Source: Sphingomonas sp. OV641
GTDB taxonomy: Bacteria; Pseudomonadota; Alphaproteobacteria; Sphingomonadales; Sphingomonadaceae
Reading direction: 5' to 3'
DNA: 64,000 nt
NCBI RefSeq assembly: GCF_900109205.1
Contig: NZ_FNZB01000001.1
Location: 372,001-436,000 of the forward strand
Made by a program: the position numbers and the translations under genes. The stretch's first letter is position 1, and each line of letters opens with the position of its first letter. Below, piece by piece: positions 1 through 13,220 of the stretch. Below the pieces are notes generated by a model. It was not told the origin of the DNA and made no database searches. It saw only the letters and a list, made by a program, of their open reading frames with translations.

Positions 1-500
1 ACGCGCTGCTGCTCACCGCCGGAAAGCTGCGCGGGATAATGGGTCAGGCGATGGCCGAGCCCAACGGCCTCCAGTTCCGCCTCCGCCGTGGCAAAGGCAT
101 CCGGTCGCCCCGCCAGCTCGAGGGGAACCGCAACATTCTCGAGCGCAGTCATGGTGGGCAGCAGGTGAAAGGCCTGCAGGATGATGCCGATACGGCCGCG
201 CCGGGCTACCGCAAGTTGATCCTCGTTCAGCCGATCGAAGTCGAGGCCCGCGACGTGTACGCTTCCGCCCGTCGGCCGCTCCATGCCCGACAACACCGCC
301 ATCAGCGAGGATTTACCTGAGCCCGAAGGGCCGAGCAGCGCTACGCTGTCTCCCGCATGCACGATCAGATCTATGCCGCGGAGAATTTCCGTCCGGGCAG
401 GCGGGCGACCAAGCGCCAGCGTCAGATTGCGTGCCTCGATGACGATGCTATCGCCAGCGGCGCGGGCGGGGGCTGGCGAGGAAAAAGCGGATGCTGTCAC
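1..500 (-). CDS. ABC transporter ATP-binding protein, LolD/YbbA type (partial)
   Basis: Nucleotide-binding subunit of an ABC transporter of the MacB/LolD/YbbA class, which powers an FtsX-like permease handling lipoproteins or envelope substrates. The translation shows the Walker A loop LGPSGSGKSSLM (about nt 300-335), the Q-loop region LQAFHLLPTMTALENVAVPL, and the signature LSGGEQQR at the left edge, where the gene leaves the window before Walker B. The only in-frame start seen is GTG at 500. It lies inside the first codons of the divergent tesA gene, so the two genes overlap head to head. A ybbA-tesA divergent pair is the arrangement in E. coli, which supports the YbbA reading over LolD. 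The permease would lie beyond the left edge. Confidence 0.9.
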   Translation of the reverse strand, partial: MTASAFSSPAPARAAGDSIVIEARNLTLALGRPPARTEILRGIDLIVHAGDSVALLGPSGSGKSSLMAVLSGMERPTGGSVHVAGLDFDRLNEDQLAVARRGRIGIILQAFHLLPTMTALENVAVPLELAGRPDAFATAEAELEAVGLGHRLTHYPAQLSGGEQQR

Positions 501-1165
501 ATAGGCGCGGATACAAGGCGATCGGGGTGGCTGTCCAACTCCTGCTTGCGGCCTTCTTGCTGGGCGGAGGTGCCGCCACCGCGCAGACGCCCGCGAGCCG
601 GCAGACGCCGCTGATCTGGGCATTCGGCGACAGTCTGACGGCCGGCTATGGCCTGCCGCCAGCGCAGGGTTTTCCCGTGCGATTGCAGGCGGCGCTACGC
701 CGGGTCGGCATTCGCGCCACCGTGCGTAATGGCGGGATCGCGGGTGACACGTCCGCGCAGGGACGCGCCCGTCTCGCCTGGGGCCTTCGCGGGCTGGGGC
801 GCAAGCCGGACCTCGTTCTTGTGGAGCTCGGCGCCAACGATATGCTGCGAGGCCTGCCGCCAAGCGCGACGGAGAGGAACCTCGATCTGATCCTGCGTGA
901 GTTGAAGCGTCGCGACATACCGGTGCTGTTCGTCGGCATGCGGGCGGCGCCGAATTTGGGTGCAGCATATCGTCGCAGTTTCGAAAGCCTGTATCCGCGA
1001 CTGGCGCGACGGCATGCTGTGCCGCTCTACCCGTTCTTTCTTGATGGAGTCGCGGGCAATCAGGCGTTGTTCCAGGCCGACGGCCGGCACCCCAATGCCC
1101 GCGGGGTCGAAGTGATCGTCAGGCGCATCCTTCCGACCGTTCGCAAGGCCTTGCCCGACAGGTGA
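491..1165 (+). CDS. tesA: Arylesterase / acyl-CoA thioesterase I, SGNH hydrolase
   Basis: Periplasmic esterase of the SGNH family (TesA/arylesterase), hydrolysing acyl thioesters and aryl esters. Residues about 10-34 form a signal peptide ending near GAATAQ. Block I is GDSLTAGYGL (catalytic Ser), followed by a conserved Gly in the NGGIAGDTS segment, the Asn block GANDMLRG, and the Asp/His block DGRHPN, so the active site is complete. At 224 residues it is of normal family length. ATG 491 gives a sensible positively charged n-region before the hydrophobic stretch. The gene is divergent from, and overlaps by ten bases, the start of the ABC ATPase gene. Confidence 0.92.
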   Translation: MLSHRRGYKAIGVAVQLLLAAFLLGGGAATAQTPASRQTPLIWAFGDSLTAGYGLPPAQGFPVRLQAALRRVGIRATVRNGGIAGDTSAQGRARLAWGLRGLGRKPDLVLVELGANDMLRGLPPSATERNLDLILRELKRRDIPVLFVGMRAAPNLGAAYRRSFESLYPRLARRHAVPLYPFFLDGVAGNQALFQADGRHPNARGVEVIVRRILPTVRKALPDR

Positions 1166-1248
1166 GGGCGACGACAAGACGGCCGTGAACCTTGGTTTGC
1201 CTTGCTTTGCCTTGCCAATCGTCCGATCACTTGAACGGGTGCCGCGCT

Positions 1249-1527
1249 TTAAGTCGTGGGCGTGGACTTCAGTGCCTTCATGAAGCTGCCGATGGCAGGT
1301 TGCAGCTCAGCGAACAGCGGATGCTTGCGATGCCGCAGCACGGTCTCAGTGAAAAGCTTCAGCCCGATGGCGAAGCTTGCCGCTTCATCATCGGGAACGA
1401 TGGCCTTGCTGCGGACCCGCTCCACGATGGCAAAGAGTTCATCGTGATTGCTGGTTTCGAACACGAGCGGTCCCGCCGTATTCTGTTCGTCGAGCGCTTC
1501 GACCGTGACGCGATAGTGATGTGCCAT
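1249..1527 (-). CDS. DUF3861 family protein
   Basis: Small soluble protein of 92 residues, starting MAHHYRVTVEAL and resembling the DUF3861 family, whose function is unknown. The start chosen is ATG 1527, because family members begin with this MxHxYR motif; a longer reading from 1569 adds unlikely arginine- and proline-rich residues. It has no signal peptide or membrane segment. The rest looks mixed alpha/beta with a charged helix (FAIVERVRSKAIVPDDEAASF). It stands alone between tesA and a gene remnant, so context says nothing about its role. Confidence 0.7.
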   Translation of the reverse strand: MAHHYRVTVEALDEQNTAGPLVFETSNHDELFAIVERVRSKAIVPDDEAASFAIGLKLFTETVLRHRKHPLFAELQPAIGSFMKALKSTPTT

Positions 1528-1581
1528 GAATTTCCTGCTTCGTACCGGCGACGTGCGGGGGCACCGCACGCCGCCTGATGA

Positions 1582-1704
1582 TCAAGCCACTTCCGGTAGC
1601 TTATCCAGATATTTGTCGAGAGTGATGGGATAGTCGCGCACTCTGACCCCAGTGGCGTTGTAGATGGCATTGGCGACCGCCGCGCCGACGCCGCACAGCA
1701 AACG
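1582..1704 (-). pseudogene. C-terminal remnant of a PaoC/xanthine-dehydrogenase-type molybdopterin subunit
   Basis: About 40 codons in one minus-strand frame read CGVGAAVANAIYNATG followed by VRVRDYPITLDKYL and a stop. This is the typical extreme C-terminus of the large (molybdenum-binding) subunit of xanthine dehydrogenase / PaoC-type aldehyde oxidoreductases. Upstream of about nt 1704 the translation is no longer family-like, and no cofactor-binding region, FAD subunit or 2Fe-2S subunit lies nearby. The rest of a roughly 700-residue gene is therefore missing, and the fragment is best read as the scar of a deletion. The call depends on this one short but characteristic segment. Confidence 0.6.
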
Positions 1705-2212
1705 CCCAGCGGACCGCTTAACGCGCGAGATGGGAGTTGGAGCCCAGCCTGCTGAACCGCCGATCAGATCCGCGAGCAATCACTGCAGGATGAATTGGAC
1801 GGCCAGTCCGGAGAAGGGAGGACGCACATAGCAGGTCCTTGCCCGCGATCACCACACAGCGATGAGAATTGGCGGTGAGCGCGATCTGGTTGGCCGTTCC
1901 TGGATGGCGTTCATGAAACACGCAAGTCGTGCGGGGTGGAGATCGACTGATGCGCTTTCTGCAAGAATCGTATTGCGGCCATCTCGGCGCGCACCGGAGG
2001 AAGGTTCGGCTTGGATCACGGACAAACGATTTAGCGAAACTTACATAAATTGCGATGTTTTGATCTAGAATGAACTTTATCAATGTATAGGTGTGCTGCA
2101 TTAAAAAGCCCGCAGTATCGGCAGGCTTGCAAAGCTGGAAAACTGCTTCAAAATACAACCTTAGTCATTGGACTATATAGCTGGTGGTGTTTGTGGCTCG
2201 AGAAGGATTACG
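1705..2212. other. Intergenic stretch, no gene recognised
   Basis: About 500 bases without a convincing coding region. The left part may be degraded sequence continuing from the molybdopterin-subunit remnant. From about 2030 to 2170 the base composition turns clearly AT-rich against a GC-rich background, which fits the promoter region of the PAS/LuxR regulator that follows. No confident -35/-10 pair was identified. Confidence 0.5.
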
Positions 2213-4057
2213 GTGCAGCTAGGGCAAAGCCTGATGGCGGATCGTATTCGGGAGCGGGATTGGTCCTCGAGTCCGCTCGGTCCTCGTGAACAGTGGCCGC
2301 TGGAGCTTACCACGGCCCTTGGTCTGATTCTCGAATCCGCTTTCCCGCAATATCTTGTCTGGGGAGATGACCTGCTCAGCTTCTTCAACGATGCCTATAT
2401 GGGCGTGCTGGGGAAGAAGCCCGACGCGCTTGGCCGATCGTTCGCCGAGGTATGGCCTGAGGTTTGGGACGAGCTCGCCCCCATCGTGCATGACGCCATG
2501 GCGGGGCAGGCGACATTTCAGGAAAACAGGCTGCTGATCCTGGATCGGGGCGCCGGGCTGGAGGAAACGTGGTGGACGTTCTCTTACTCTCCCGTGCGCG
2601 GCGCGGGAGACCGGATCTGCGGTGTCCTATGCACGGTGTGGGAAACGACCAGGCTGATCCTGGCGGAGCGGCAGGCGGTGCAGCAGGCAGACGAGTTCCG
2701 GCGCTTCAGCGCGCTTGTTCCCGAGCTGCTGTGGGTGACCAGGACACCTCACGAGGTCAACTGGGCCAATCAGCGGATGATCGAGTTTCTGGGCGTCGAT
2801 CCGACCACGATCGGGGTCGACTGGCCATCACTGGTGCACCCCGACGACGTTGAGCCGATCCGCCTGCGGTTCGAGAAAGCACTTGCCACGCGCACGACGA
2901 TGGAAAGTCGGCACCGGCTGCGCCGTGCAGACGGCAGCTTCCGCTGGGTGCTGGTCCGTTCGCAGCCCGTCATTGGTCCGGATGACGAGATTGAAGGTTG
3001 GTACAGTGCTGCCACCGATATTCACGATTGGCATATCGCGGCCGAATCGATGCACTTCAAAGAGGAGCTGTTCGACACATTCGCGCGATCATCTCGTAAA
3101 GTGTTGTGGATCGTCGACGTCGCAAGCCAGCGCATAGAATATCTGGGGGGCGACAGCGCGCACATCTGGGGGGAGCAGAGCGCCCCGCAAATTCGATCAA
3201 GGGGCGATTGGCTGCGAAGCGTCCATCCAGAGGATCGCGATCGGCAGGAAGACTTCCTGCCGCGGCTGCAGAATGGTGAGCTGATCCAGGAAGAATATCG
3301 GGTGATCGGCCACGAAGGGCGCATCCGGAAGGTGCGCGAGACCCTGTTTCCCGTACCCGACAGCGACGGCGCCATCCGCCGTGCCGGTGGCATCGCCGAG
3401 GCCGTCGACGCGCCCGAGCTGCCGCATGTGTATTTGGTGGTGACTGAACCTGCGGCGGCGCGCAGCCTGGCGAGCCACTTCTGGCGACGTGGCTTCAAGC
3501 CACGTACATTCGCCGGTGTTGATGAATTCCTGAAGATTGCTCCAGCGCTCCAGTCGGGCTGCGTTCTCCTGGGTGACCCCGGCGGGGCAGGCAGCGTGGG
3601 CCGCGTGCTGGGCGCGTTCGGGCTTCGGCGTCACGCCTTTCCCACGATCGTTCTCACCCCGCGGCACAGCGATGCTGAGGAGGTTCGCGTGCTGATGAAG
3701 ATGGGGGCCTTTGACGTCCTTCCCGTGGGGGGCGAGTCAGAGGAGCGGCTTCTGAACACCGTGCGTGAGGCGCTCCATAACGTCGATCCGGTTCAGGCCG
3801 AGCCGCCGGCCCGCTCTGCGCGCGAGCGGCTGGTCGCGCTGTCGCCTCGCGAGCGGGAGGTTCTGGATCGCCTTGTCGCGGGGCTAAGCAGCAAGCTGAT
3901 CGCCAAGGAGCTCATGCTCAGCCCGCGTACCGTTGAAGTGCATCGCGCCAACATCAAGGACAAGCTCCACGTGGCCACGATCTCCGAAGCCATGGCGCTG
4001 GCCGCTGCGGCCAAGGCATCCGCCGCGATGTCCACATCCATGGTTAATAGGAGGTAA
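2213..4057 (+). CDS. PAS-domain LuxR-family transcriptional regulator with degenerate receiver
   Basis: Likely regulator of the adjacent adhesin locus. An N-terminal PAS-like domain (SPLGPREQWPLEL, then a VWGDDLLSFFNDAY core) is followed by a PAS/PAC domain (LVPELLWVTRTPHEVNWAN to GWYSAATDIHD) and probably a third PAS. A FixJ-like receiver fold comes next, and a LuxR-type HTH closes the protein (LSPREREVLDRLVAGLSSKL, then LSPRTVEVHRANI). In the receiver the usual acidic pair reads TE, the phosphoacceptor Asp reads Gly (CVLLGDPGG) and the conserved Lys is absent, so phosphorylation looks impossible. GTG 2213 is chosen for the AGAAGGA ribosome site at 2201-2207; ATG 2168 and ATG 2234 are alternatives. 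There is no kinase partner in the window. Confidence 0.8.
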   Translation: MQLGQSLMADRIRERDWSSSPLGPREQWPLELTTALGLILESAFPQYLVWGDDLLSFFNDAYMGVLGKKPDALGRSFAEVWPEVWDELAPIVHDAMAGQATFQENRLLILDRGAGLEETWWTFSYSPVRGAGDRICGVLCTVWETTRLILAERQAVQQADEFRRFSALVPELLWVTRTPHEVNWANQRMIEFLGVDPTTIGVDWPSLVHPDDVEPIRLRFEKALATRTTMESRHRLRRADGSFRWVLVRSQPVIGPDDEIEGWYSAATDIHDWHIAAESMHFKEELFDTFARSSRKVLWIVDVASQRIEYLGGDSAHIWGEQSAPQIRSRGDWLRSVHPEDRDRQEDFLPRLQNGELIQEEYRVIGHEGRIRKVRETLFPVPDSDGAIRRAGGIAEAVDAPELPHVYLVVTEPAAARSLASHFWRRGFKPRTFAGVDEFLKIAPALQSGCVLLGDPGGAGSVGRVLGAFGLRRHAFPTIVLTPRHSDAEEVRVLMKMGAFDVLPVGGESEERLLNTVREALHNVDPVQAEPPARSARERLVALSPREREVLDRLVAGLSSKLIAKELMLSPRTVEVHRANIKDKLHVATISEAMALAAAAKASAAMSTSMVNRR

Positions 4058-4280
4058 ATCCAATCCAATGGCACTAAGTAGTCACGTAGTGGCTTGCGCT
4101 AATGGCATCAGTATTCTTCCCTACTTAAATCGTTTGCGAGAAGAGGAAGTGTATCAGGGTCCGGGCTGTCTCGCGGCACCGGTAGGTGATCTCGTCTTCG
4201 TCGTAGGTAGCGTATGCTGCCGTGCAACAGTTCCGAGCTGCCGAGTGCAGTAATCGGAAGGTTTGGGGAGTCGTCGAGCC
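4058..4280. other. Adhesin upstream region
   Basis: About 220 bases between the regulator stop and the adhesin start. A strong AGGAGGT at 4050-4056 precedes ATG 4069, which opens a 61-codon frame ending at 4254. That frame has no recognisable family, and the spacing is long, so it is not called as a gene. The region also holds the inverted TAAGTAG/CTACTTA pair listed separately. It most likely carries the adhesin operon promoter and operator. Confidence 0.4.
4075..4127. promoter_or_regulatory. Candidate operator: inverted TAAGTAG / CTACTTA pair
   Basis: TAAGTAG at 4075-4081 and its exact reverse complement CTACTTA at 4121-4127 flank 39 bases that also contain CACGTAGTGG. The left copy sits inside the smaller dyad ACTAAGTAGT. 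The pair lies directly downstream of a LuxR-type regulator gene and about 155 bases ahead of the adhesin start, where an activator or repressor site would be expected. The assignment to that regulator is inference from position only. Confidence 0.35.
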
Positions 4281-9552
<5,272 letters not shown>

Positions 9553-9572
<20 letters not shown>

Positions 9573-11004
9573 CGAAAGGCCATTGCAGGTCAGCAACCGC
9601 CACTGCCGGCAGCCCAAGCGCTGCCGGCGGTGGCTCGTCATATCGGCCAGCCTGGTGTTGATCGGGAACGGCACATTGGCCGGAGCTTACGCGCAGGAAC
9701 GGAAATCCGGACCCTCCGCTTCGGCCGCCAACCCCGCGCCCGACCTGGTGGGCCCGCCGAGGTCGGCCGAATCCGAGCCGCTTGGCGCGCTGTCGCTCGA
9801 CGTGGCGGTCCGCCGAGCCGTGGAGTGGAACCCGTCGGTAGAAGAGGCGGTGGCGAGGATCGGCGCCGACGAGGCGGAGATCCGAGTCGCGCGCGCCGGC
9901 TATTACCCCACGATCCGTGGCGGGATCGGCACGCAATATGACAATCGGTTGCGCGGCACCGCGTGGCTGCCTCGCCCGCAATTGTCCGTATCCCAGATGC
10001 TACTCGACTTTGGAAAGGTAGCCAGCGATGTCGCGGTCGCACGAGCGGGCGTGGAGATCAGTCGCGCGCGGCTGCTGCTGGCGATCGATGCCTTGGTCCG
10101 AGACACCGCGCAGGCCGTGATCGAGATACAGCGTCACGAAGCCCTGATCGATGTCGCCACCGCCCAGCTTGAAAGCGTGCTCGCCATCAACACGCTGGTG
10201 CAGCAGCGCACCCGCAACGGCGCCAGCACGCGATCGGACGCGGTGCAGGCGGAGGCGCGTGTGGAGGCCGCGCGCGTCGCCGTGCTCGATATCCAGGCGC
10301 AGCTTGACCGCTGGCGCAGCGTGCTCGGTTATCTCATCGGCAGCAAAGGGCCGGTTTCGGCTGTTCGGAGCGGTACGCCGGCTTGGCTGGACCATATCTG
10401 CGAGGGGCCCGCGCCGGATCTGTCGCAGATGCCGGCCGTGCTGGAGGCGGGAGCGCGGCGGGAAGAGGCGACGGCGCAGTTGCGCCGCGCTCGCGCCGAT
10501 GCACTGCCGACGCTGTCGCTGGACGCAGGCGCGGCAGCCGACGTGCGGGATCCGATATCAAACCGGAGCAACTATAATTTCGGCCTGTCGGTCTCCAGCA
10601 ATCTGTTTCAGGGCGGTGCGTCCCGGGCACGTCGTGCCGGCGCGGAGCAGTCGCTGCGCGCGGCCAATGCTGCGGTGGAGGCGAGCACCATAGAAGTGGC
10701 ACGCGCCTTGGCCGAGGCGCGCCAGCAGATCCCGAGCCTGCGGCAGCGAAGCGACACGCTGGGCACTCGCGAGGCGATGATGCGGGAAACCGGCAAGCTT
10801 TACCGCCTGCAATATCTCGAGATGGGCACACGGACACTGATCGACCTGCTCAATGCGGAGCAGGAGCTGCACCAAGTGTTGTTCGACCGAGTGAACGCCG
10901 AGCACGATTTGCGGCGGCTGGGGATCGACTGCATGTTCAACAAAGGCCAATCGCGGGACCGCTTCGCCTTGAGCGGCATGCGGGTGCGTGGGGTGATCCT
11001 ATGA
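9553..11004 (+). CDS. TolC-family outer-membrane channel of the adhesin exporter (LapE-like)
   Basis: Outer-membrane component of the type I secretion system, forming the trimeric exit duct for the adhesin. It has 483 residues, with a signal peptide at about 27-47 ([22 protein letters not shown]). Two TolC repeats follow, each with long coiled-coil helices ([44 protein letters not shown]) and amphipathic strand pairs ([36 protein letters not shown]). ATG 9553 lies inside the last codons of the adhesin gene and has no strong ribosome site, so translation is probably coupled; a slightly later start is possible. The stop overlaps the next start as ATGA. LapE is the closest functional analogue by context. 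Confidence 0.85.
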
Positions 11005-13220
11005 CAAGGCCCGATCCGGTCGTGGGCGATCCCATGCAGGCAGAAGATGGAGGGGAAACCTCCACCCGGCAGGAGCAGATCGAGCGGTGGGTCGCGGCGC
11101 TGAGAGAAGTTGCGGTGCAATTCCGGGTGCCCCAGTCGATGCAGGCCGCACGATTGTCCGCATCCTGGGACGGAGCGACAGACCAGCGCGCCCGGATCAC
11201 CCATGTGGCATCCCGCATGGGGCTGCGCGTGAAATTTCAGGACGCATCCGCGCTGGATGGTGAGCTGTCGCCGTGGCTGCTGCCGCTGATCGTGCAAATG
11301 CGTGACGGCCAGATTGGCATATTGACCAGCGCCAATGCCGACGGCGATGGAAGCCTGCTGATTGCAGGCTCGGGCGCGTATCCTACGACCGTTCGGCTGG
11401 CTGAGCTGCGGCAGGGCACGGACATGGTGGTGGTGGCGCGGCCCACGCGCGGGATCGCTGATGCCCGCGTCGACGCCTATGTCGAGCCGTTCGAGCCCAA
11501 ATGGCTGTGGAAGCTCGCATTTCAGGAGCGTGGCGAGTACCTGCCCGTGCTCGCTGCCTCGCTGCTGGTGCACCTGCTGGGGCTGACGGGCATACTTTTT
11601 TCGATGCAGGTCTATGACCGGGTAGTGCCGGCGGAGTCGATCCCGACGCTGTATGTCCTGTTCATTGGCGTGCTGCTGGCGCTCGGCTTCGATTTCGTCT
11701 TGCGACAGCTGCGTACGGGGATGATCGACCTGCTCGGCAAGCGTGCCGACCTGAGGATTTCGGACCGGGTGTTCGGACACGCGCTCCGGGTCCGTAATCG
11801 GGCGCGACCGGTATCCACCGGCAGCTTTACCGCCCAGCTGCGCGACCTGGATCAAGTACGCGAGCTGATGACCTCCAGCACGGTAGCCGCGCTGGCGGAT
11901 CTGCCCTTCTTCTTCCTGTTCCTAGCTATTTTTTGGTTCATCGGCGGCTCGCTTGTTCTGGTTCCGCTCGTGGCGCTGTTCCTGTTGGTGGTGCCGGCGG
12001 CGCTCGCCCAGCCGAAGCTGCGGCAGTTCGCGGTGGAGGCGGCGCGGGAAGGATCCTTGCGGAGTGGCATGCTGATCGAGGTTGTCCAAGGTGTCGAGGA
12101 CGTGAAGACGCTGCAGGCCGAAGAGCGTTTTCAGCAGCAGTGGAACCATCTGAACGCCGGCGCGGGCGAGGCTCAATTGCGGCTGCGAGGCCTGACCGCC
12201 CGCCTGGTATCGTGGACTCAGACAGTGCAGCTGGGGGTTTACGTCTCGGTCATCTTCTTCGGTGCGCCGCTGGTGATGGCCGGTGACATGACCACCGGCG
12301 CCTTGGTGGGAGCGTCAATGCTCGGTTCGCGCATGATGGCGCCGCTGTCGCAAGTAACACAGGTCCTAAGCCGGTTGCAGCAAGCGCGCACCAGCGTGAG
12401 CGGGCTGAACAAGGTAATGGAACTGCCGGTCGACCATCCTGATCACGAATCGCGCGTGCACCTGCCACGAATAGCTGGCGACATTTCGTTTCGTGAGGCC
12501 GTGTTCCGCTACGGCGACCCGCAATCGCCTGCCGCGCTGAGCGTCAGCCGACTGCAGATCACCGCCGGCGAGAAGGTGGCGATCCTGGGACGCAACGGCG
12601 CCGGCAAGTCGACGCTCCTGCAGGCGCTGTCGGGGCTGCTTGAGCCGGTTTCCGGCGAAGTGCTGGTTGACGATGTCGCCCTGTCGCAGATTGATCCGGC
12701 CGACGTTCGGCGCGACATCAGCCTGCTTTCGCAGCGAGCGCGGCTGTTCCACGGCACGATCCGGGACAATTTGCTGATGGGGGCGCCTCATGCTGGAGAC
12801 GAGCAGCTGCGCGCCGTGCTGGCGACGGTGGGTGCCGACGAGTTTGTACGGCGGCTGCCGCGCGGGCTGGAGCATGTCATCTTTGAAGGTGGCGCGGGGC
12901 TTTCCGGTGGCCAGGTTCAGGCCTTGTTGCTCGCCCGTCTCCTCATCCGCGATCCGTCGGTGATCCTGCTGGACGAGCCGACGGCGGCAATGGACGAGGC
13001 GACCGAGCGTCACTTCCTTGCTCGTTTCCGGGAATGGAGTGCGGACCGCACGGTGGTGATCGCAACGCATCGCACTCGCGCGCTCGACCTGGTGGATCGC
13101 CTGATCGTGGTAGATGGTGGTCGAGTGGTGGCCGATGGGCCGCGCGACGAGGTGCTGGAGCGGCTTCGTACGCCGCGCTCGCCGGCGAAGGTGGTTCCGG
13201 TACGAAGGGATCGGGCGTGA
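11001..13220 (+). CDS. Type I secretion ABC exporter, permease/ATPase (LapB-like)
   Basis: Inner-membrane half-transporter, acting as a dimer, that powers export of the adhesin. Of 739 residues, 1-160 form a cytoplasmic C39-peptidase-like domain with no catalytic Cys visible, as in exporters of uncleaved adhesins and RTX proteins. Hydrophobic helices follow from about 180 to 430 (LPVLAASLLVHLLGLTGILF; LPFFFLFLAIFWFIGGSLVL). The C-terminal ATPase has Walker A GRNGAGKST, signature LSGGQ, Walker B VILLDEPTAAMDE and the switch-region ATHR. ATG 11001 overlaps the upstream stop as ATGA, and its own TGA shares one base with the adaptor start. The last 15 residues are basic. Confidence 0.93.
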   Translation: MTRPDPVVGDPMQAEDGGETSTRQEQIERWVAALREVAVQFRVPQSMQAARLSASWDGATDQRARITHVASRMGLRVKFQDASALDGELSPWLLPLIVQMRDGQIGILTSANADGDGSLLIAGSGAYPTTVRLAELRQGTDMVVVARPTRGIADARVDAYVEPFEPKWLWKLAFQERGEYLPVLAASLLVHLLGLTGILFSMQVYDRVVPAESIPTLYVLFIGVLLALGFDFVLRQLRTGMIDLLGKRADLRISDRVFGHALRVRNRARPVSTGSFTAQLRDLDQVRELMTSSTVAALADLPFFFLFLAIFWFIGGSLVLVPLVALFLLVVPAALAQPKLRQFAVEAAREGSLRSGMLIEVVQGVEDVKTLQAEERFQQQWNHLNAGAGEAQLRLRGLTARLVSWTQTVQLGVYVSVIFFGAPLVMAGDMTTGALVGASMLGSRMMAPLSQVTQVLSRLQQARTSVSGLNKVMELPVDHPDHESRVHLPRIAGDISFREAVFRYGDPQSPAALSVSRLQITAGEKVAILGRNGAGKSTLLQALSGLLEPVSGEVLVDDVALSQIDPADVRRDISLLSQRARLFHGTIRDNLLMGAPHAGDEQLRAVLATVGADEFVRRLPRGLEHVIFEGGAGLSGGQVQALLLARLLIRDPSVILLDEPTAAMDEATERHFLARFREWSADRTVVIATHRTRALDLVDRLIVVDGGRVVADGPRDEVLERLRTPRSPAKVVPVRRDRA

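Noticed and set aside
1196..1215. Two tandem TTTGCCTTGC copies after tesA
   Set aside because: Short and without dyad symmetry or T-run; no functional reading is supported.
1718..2158. 146-codon minus-strand frame upstream of the molybdoenzyme remnant
   Set aside because: Composition is not protein-like and it does not continue the PaoC/XdhB homology; probably chance or decayed sequence.
4069..4254. 61-codon frame with AGGAGGT upstream, ahead of the adhesin
   Set aside because: Spacing of 12 bases is long, and it resembles no known protein; the region is better explained as a promoter/operator gap.
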